A stretch of DNA of 64,000 nucleotides from Aestuariibaculum sediminum. Its GTDB lineage: Bacteria > Bacteroidota > Bacteroidia > Flavobacteriales > Flavobacteriaceae. Made by a program: the position numbers and the translations under genes. Location: positions 62,001-126,000 of the forward strand of contig NZ_JACVXB010000003.1 in NCBI RefSeq assembly GCF_014596945.1, given 5' to 3'. This document shows, in pieces, positions 60,572 to 64,000 of the stretch; the stretch's first letter is position 1; each line of letters starts with the position of its first letter. The notes under the pieces are model-generated. The model ran no database searches, had not been told where the DNA came from, and saw only the letters and a list, made by a program, of their open reading frames with translations.

Positions 60572-61630
60572 CTATGTGGCCATAATAGTATTCAACCCCA
60601 TAATATCCCAATCTTGCTTTTTACTGTATTGCAACTTACCATTTTCTACTACTAAAGGACAATCAAAATTATTGGTAAATAAACCACCGGTACCCAAGCC
60701 TTGGGGTAATGGGTTTTGTGTTTTATAGGTATACTGCGCAATGGCATTAAGGCCTATATTACTTTCTAATGCACTGGTAATCCACCATCCAATATTTTGA
60801 TTTTCAGCTAGGGTAATCCACTCATCTGAACCTGCAAAACCACCAACCAAACTAGGTTTTAAAATAATATACTGCGGTTTTATAGTTTGTAATATTTTAG
60901 ACTTATCTGATACATTAAATACACCGATTAATTCTTCATCTAGCGCAATGGGTAAAGGGGTTTGTTCGCATAACCGAGCCATTTCCTGAACTTGTCCCTG
61001 TTTTATGGGTTGCTCAATAGAATGCAATTCTAGTTCCGAAAGTTGTTTTAATTTTTCTAATGCCTCTAGAGTTGTAAATGCACCATTTGCATCAACGCGC
61101 AATTCAATTTCTGAAGCCGAAAAATCTTTCCGTATCGATTTTAATAATTCCATCTCAGTTTTAAAATCGATCGCACCAATTTTCATTTTTATACATGAAA
61201 AACCGGCTTTCAATTTTTCTTCTATTTGTTGCTTCATAAAGGCATCGGAACCCATCCAGATTAATCCATTAATTGGAATTGGATCTACACCTTCTGTGAA
61301 AGAAGACGGAAACAACTCGAACATGTTATAACTTTCTAATGATTTAAAAGCCATTTCAAGTCCAAACTGAATACTGGGATACTCTATAAGCGTTTCTAAT
61401 AAAACTTCTAAACCTAGATTTATGTTCTGGCAAGTCCACTTTAATTTATCCTCGAAATCGGGTGTGTCGTCGGCCGATAAACCTCTAAAAACACCACATT
61501 CACCGATTCCTGTTTTTTCATTTTCACTTAAAACAATAAACCAGGTTTCTTTAGTTTTTAAGATACCTCTTGAAGTTCCAGAGGCCTGCTTAAAGTTTAA
61601 AATGTATTTTTTATAGGACGCTTTTATCAT
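60572..61630 (-). CDS. menC: o-succinylbenzoate synthase
   Basis: Dehydrates SHCHC to o-succinylbenzoate in menaquinone synthesis; member of the enolase superfamily. 352 residues. Visible: the capping domain, the KMKIG lysine (about residue 140) as base, metal ligands in RVDANGAF, SIEQPI and ALDEEL, and the second lysine in ILKPSLVGGF. The length is near normal. The ATG at 61630 is next to the stop of the MBL-fold gene (61631), so the two are coupled. Neighbouring menA and menB support the assignment over other enolase-family racemases. Confidence 0.9.
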   Translation of the reverse strand: MIKASYKKYILNFKQASGTSRGILKTKETWFIVLSENEKTGIGECGVFRGLSADDTPDFEDKLKWTCQNINLGLEVLLETLIEYPSIQFGLEMAFKSLESYNMFELFPSSFTEGVDPIPINGLIWMGSDAFMKQQIEEKLKAGFSCIKMKIGAIDFKTEMELLKSIRKDFSASEIELRVDANGAFTTLEALEKLKQLSELELHSIEQPIKQGQVQEMARLCEQTPLPIALDEELIGVFNVSDKSKILQTIKPQYIILKPSLVGGFAGSDEWITLAENQNIGWWITSALESNIGLNAIAQYTYKTQNPLPQGLGTGGLFTNNFDCPLVVENGKLQYSKKQDWDIMGLNTIMAT

Positions 61631-62308
61631 TTACAATTCTATGCTTTCTCCAATTTCTAACAGCATTAAATCTTTATCGCTATCAAAAAATTTACGTTTA
61701 GCTTCTTCATGATTAATTTCTATATAACCAAAGGTATCAAAATGATAACCAAGTACTTTATCGCAAGCAACAAAATCGCTGGCTGTAATCGCGTCATCAA
61801 TGCCCATGGTAAAATTATCGCCTATGGGTAGAATTGCTAAATCTAAGTTGGTTTTTAATGGAATTAATTGCATATCGTAAGTTAAAGCAGTGTCTCCGGC
61901 AATATATATATTTTTATGCTCCCCTTCTATAACAAATCCGCCTGGTTGCCCACCATAAGATCCATCGGGAAATGACGAGGTATGTATTGCATTCACATAT
62001 TTAACTGTACCGAACTCAAAATCCCATTGCCCGCCATGATTCATAGGGTGCGCTTCTAACCCTTTATTTTGGTAATAGGTTGCTATTTCATAATTAGAAA
62101 CGACAACAGCATTAGTGCGTTTGGCAATAGCTTCAACATCTACTATATGATCCTGATGTGCATGCGTAACTAAAATATAATCTGCCTTTAACTCATCTAT
62201 ATTAATATGTGATGCTTTTGGATTGGCAGAAATAAAAGGATCGACAAGAATATGTACATCATTTACTTCTATACCTAAACTAGCGTGACCGTAAAATGTA
62301 ATTTTCAT
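61631..62308 (-). CDS. metal-dependent hydrolase, MBL fold (UPF0173-like)
   Basis: 225-residue cytoplasmic metallo-beta-lactamase-fold protein. It starts MKITFYGHASLGIEVNDVHILVDPF and has the metal motif THAHQDHIVDVEAIA (HxHxDH), then AIHTSSFPDG, IAGDTALTYDM and a late His in VLGYHFDTFGYI. UPF0173 relatives are hydrolases of unknown substrate. It is directly followed by menC without a gap, so it may belong to the menaquinone transcript; whether it acts in the pathway (for example as a thioesterase) is inference. Confidence 0.88.
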   Translation of the reverse strand: MKITFYGHASLGIEVNDVHILVDPFISANPKASHINIDELKADYILVTHAHQDHIVDVEAIAKRTNAVVVSNYEIATYYQNKGLEAHPMNHGGQWDFEFGTVKYVNAIHTSSFPDGSYGGQPGGFVIEGEHKNIYIAGDTALTYDMQLIPLKTNLDLAILPIGDNFTMGIDDAITASDFVACDKVLGYHFDTFGYIEINHEEAKRKFFDSDKDLMLLEIGESIEL

Positions 62309-62513
62309 AATTGATTGTTTTAATTATTCCGATATTAAAATTTCTTTCTAAACCTGCACTTTTGGGGTTCTGAAACGTTCTGCTTTAAAGATACCATAAA
62401 ATGGTAAATAAAACTTATTCTTTTATTGTCTTGTAGAAAGAGGAGATTACTAAAAGTTACCCTCTAAAACGATCACTTATAACGTCGGTTTATTTCTCAT
62501 ATAAGAATATTAT

Positions 62514-63416
62514 TTAAAGCAAATGGCCAACACCCATAAGAATCGACAGCAAAACAGTTGTAAGGGCTACTTTCTTCAATTCGGGGTCTAATAGCTTTGA
62601 ATCTTTATTTTTAATCACAGTTTTTATATGAAGGATTAAAGGAATATATGCAATAAAATATATAAGATTAAATATAGAAGTATAGTATAAAATCCCAAAT
62701 AAAGCCGATAAAACAATAGCTGAAATTACAAGAAATAAATGGTATTTTCTTGCGTTTTTAATACCTAGTTTAACGACCAAGGTAATTTTATTAGACAACC
62801 TATCAGATTCAATGTCACGCATATTATTTAAGTTTAACACCGCTGCACTAAGTAACCCTACAGTTATTGCGGGTAAAAAAACAACGTGATCGACAGTTTT
62901 AGCGTAAAGCACATAACAACCAATAACACTTACCAAACCAAAAAAAACAAACACATAAACATCGCCTAATCCTTTATACCCATAAGCATTGTTTCCCACC
63001 GTATATTTTATAGCTGCCACAACACTAAGTATACCTAAGGCAAAAAACAGCAAGGTTAATAAAAAGTGTTGAGACCTAAAAGCTACAAACACCAATAAAA
63101 AAGCCAACCCAATGGAAACTAAAACATTAATTTTAATAGCATTAAACATTTTTGCCGGAGTAATTTCTCCAGTTTGAATTGCACGTTCCGGACCAATTCT
63201 ACCATTATTATCTGTACCCTTAACGCCATCGCCATAATCATTGGCTAAATTGGATAAAATTTGAAAACTTAAGGTGGTAAGTATTGCTAATGAAAAAATT
63301 AACCAATTAAAAACGCCATTGTAAGCGGCTAAACAAGAAGCTAAAACAATTCCTGAAATTGATAAAGGTAGCGTTCGTAAGCGCATGGCAGAAACCCAAA
63401 TAGAAACTTTCTTCAT
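62514..63416 (-). CDS. menA: 1,4-dihydroxy-2-naphthoate polyprenyltransferase
   Basis: Integral membrane prenyltransferase of 300 residues that joins a polyprenyl chain to dihydroxynaphthoate, making demethylmenaquinone. Eight or nine membrane helices. The first Asp-rich motif NLANDYGDGVKGTDNNGRIGPERAIQTG and the second NNMRDIESDRLSNKITL are as in UbiA/MenA. Size and motifs fit MenA rather than UbiA. It starts one base after the menB stop, so the two are translationally coupled, and 205 bases before the MBL gene. Confidence 0.93.
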   Translation of the reverse strand: MKKVSIWVSAMRLRTLPLSISGIVLASCLAAYNGVFNWLIFSLAILTTLSFQILSNLANDYGDGVKGTDNNGRIGPERAIQTGEITPAKMFNAIKINVLVSIGLAFLLVFVAFRSQHFLLTLLFFALGILSVVAAIKYTVGNNAYGYKGLGDVYVFVFFGLVSVIGCYVLYAKTVDHVVFLPAITVGLLSAAVLNLNNMRDIESDRLSNKITLVVKLGIKNARKYHLFLVISAIVLSALFGILYYTSIFNLIYFIAYIPLILHIKTVIKNKDSKLLDPELKKVALTTVLLSILMGVGHLL

Positions 63417-63417
63417 A

Positions 63418-64000
63418 TTAAGGTATCCATTTTTTAGGAAAATTAGGTTTGCGCTTTTCTAAAAAGGCATTTCTACCTTCAACAGCCTCATCAGTCATAT
63501 AGGCTAGTCGAGTAGCTTCTCCTGCAAAAACTTGTTGCCCAACCATACCATCATCGGTTAAATTCATTGCGAATTTTAGCATTTTTATTGATGTTGGCGA
63601 TTTCGCCAATATTTCCTGAGCCCATTCATAGGCCGTTTGTTCCAATTCGTTGTGGGGAATTACGGCGTTAACCATTCCCATTTCGAAGGCTTCCTGAGCT
63701 GAATAATTTCTTCCTAAGAAAAAGATTTCTCTGGCCTTTTTCTGCCCAACCATTTTGGCTAAATAAGCCGAACCATAACCACCGTCGAAACTCGTTACAT
63801 CAGCATCTGTTTGTTTAAAAATAGCATGCTCTTTACTGGCTAAAGTAAGATCGCAAACCACGTGTAAACTATGTCCGCCTCCTACGGCCCAACCTGGAAC
63901 AACGGCAATAACAGCCTTCGGCATAAAACGTATTAAGCGTTGCACTTCCAATATATTTAAACGGTGATATCCGTCTTCTCCAACATAACCTTGGTGACCT
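63418..64000 (-). CDS. menB: 1,4-dihydroxy-2-naphthoyl-CoA synthase (5' end outside window)
   Basis: Crotonase-fold enzyme that closes the naphthoate ring by cyclising o-succinylbenzoyl-CoA. 193 residues of a normal 275-285 are visible; the frame is open to the end of the window with HQGYVGEDGYHRLNILEVQ, typical MenB sequence, so the TTG near 63951 is not the start. Catalytic and CoA-site segments PGWAVGGGHSLHVVCDLTLA, DADVTSFDGGYGSAYLAKMVGQKKAREIFFLGRNYSA and the C-terminal NAFLEKRKPNFPKKW are present. It is the first gene of the cluster visible here; menD and menF are probably beyond the edge. Confidence 0.95.
   Translation of the reverse strand, partial: GHQGYVGEDGYHRLNILEVQRLIRFMPKAVIAVVPGWAVGGGHSLHVVCDLTLASKEHAIFKQTDADVTSFDGGYGSAYLAKMVGQKKAREIFFLGRNYSAQEAFEMGMVNAVIPHNELEQTAYEWAQEILAKSPTSIKMLKFAMNLTDDGMVGQQVFAGEATRLAYMTDEAVEGRNAFLEKRKPNFPKKWIP

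Noticed and set aside
1-64000. tRNA or rRNA genes, CRISPR arrays, integrases, transposases, phage genes
   Set aside because: Read on both strands by eye, no cloverleaf with a GGTTCRA T-arm, no rRNA segment, no regular short repeats with spacers and no recombinase motif was recognised. A tRNAscan or HMM search would be decisive.

Overview
The window is AT-rich, gene-dense chromosomal DNA from a member of the Bacteroidetes, most likely a marine-type Flavobacteriaceae. Three things support this. At least eighteen upstream regions carry an exact TAnnTTTG, the -7 element of the Bacteroidetes primary sigma factor. Shine-Dalgarno sequences are weak. The gene content is typical of the group: glutamine synthetase III beside glutamine synthetase II, a fused isobutyryl-CoA mutase, a B12-dependent ribonucleotide reductase, and DUF3078, DUF4197, DUF1684 and YpdA proteins. 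I see no rRNA, tRNA, CRISPR array, prophage, transposase or integrase, so this is core genome with some regulatory novelties.

Layout. 1-6 kb: the 3' part of uvrB, a TerB-like protein, a DUF1456 protein, a small secreted protein, sucC and lysA. 6-13 kb: envelope genes (a secreted tandem-domain protein, a DUF1624 membrane acyltransferase-like protein, a secreted amidohydrolase, a TolB-like propeller, a secreted DinB-like protein), PPK2 polyphosphate kinase and a coiled-coil secreted protein. 13-17.4 kb: a minus-strand operon of ABC exporter ATPase and permease, MscS channel and an NtrC-type regulator with no DNA-binding domain. 17.4-21.3 kb: a candidate small RNA, dnaJ-grpE, a TIGR01777 epimerase and mnmD. 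21.5-27.3 kb: ilvE, a MazG-like pyrophosphatase, small membrane proteins, a frameshifted dipeptidyl peptidase III lipoprotein, an SRPBCC/GyrI protein and a DUF1684 lipoprotein.

27.4-31.7 kb: an MFS-ypdA-VOC operon behind what looks like a leader-peptide attenuator, then an Lrp-family regulator with a long palindrome upstream. 31.7-41.6 kb: icmF, purU, an OmpA-family protein, a secreted thioredoxin-like protein, DUF4197, small proteins, a BtuF-like binding protein and pyrF. 41.6-52.7 kb: prfA, B12-dependent nrdJ, DUF3078, purM, divergent glutamine synthetases III and II, and a Ca2+/Na+ antiporter. 52.8-56.2 kb: a protein resembling the C-terminal part of Bacteroidetes BlaR1 proteins, a region with two small ORFs, a divergent HxlR/nitroreductase pair with a clustered GTTAC operator, and DoxX. 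56.3-64 kb: sppA and a menaquinone cluster (menB-menA-MBL hydrolase-menC-CPBP protease-menE).

The leading candidates for something undescribed are all regulatory: (1) the region 27,395-27,560, where a promoter, a 20-codon leader ORF and two mutually exclusive 11-bp hairpins, the second a terminator, precede an efflux-type MFS gene; (2) a minus-strand small RNA of about 85 nt at 17.5 kb; (3) a perfect 18+18 bp palindrome next to the Lrp gene; (4) a GTTAC-repeat operator covering two divergent promoters. Many gene starts given here are downstream of the longest open frame, because that frame begins at TTG or GTG inside or next to a promoter.
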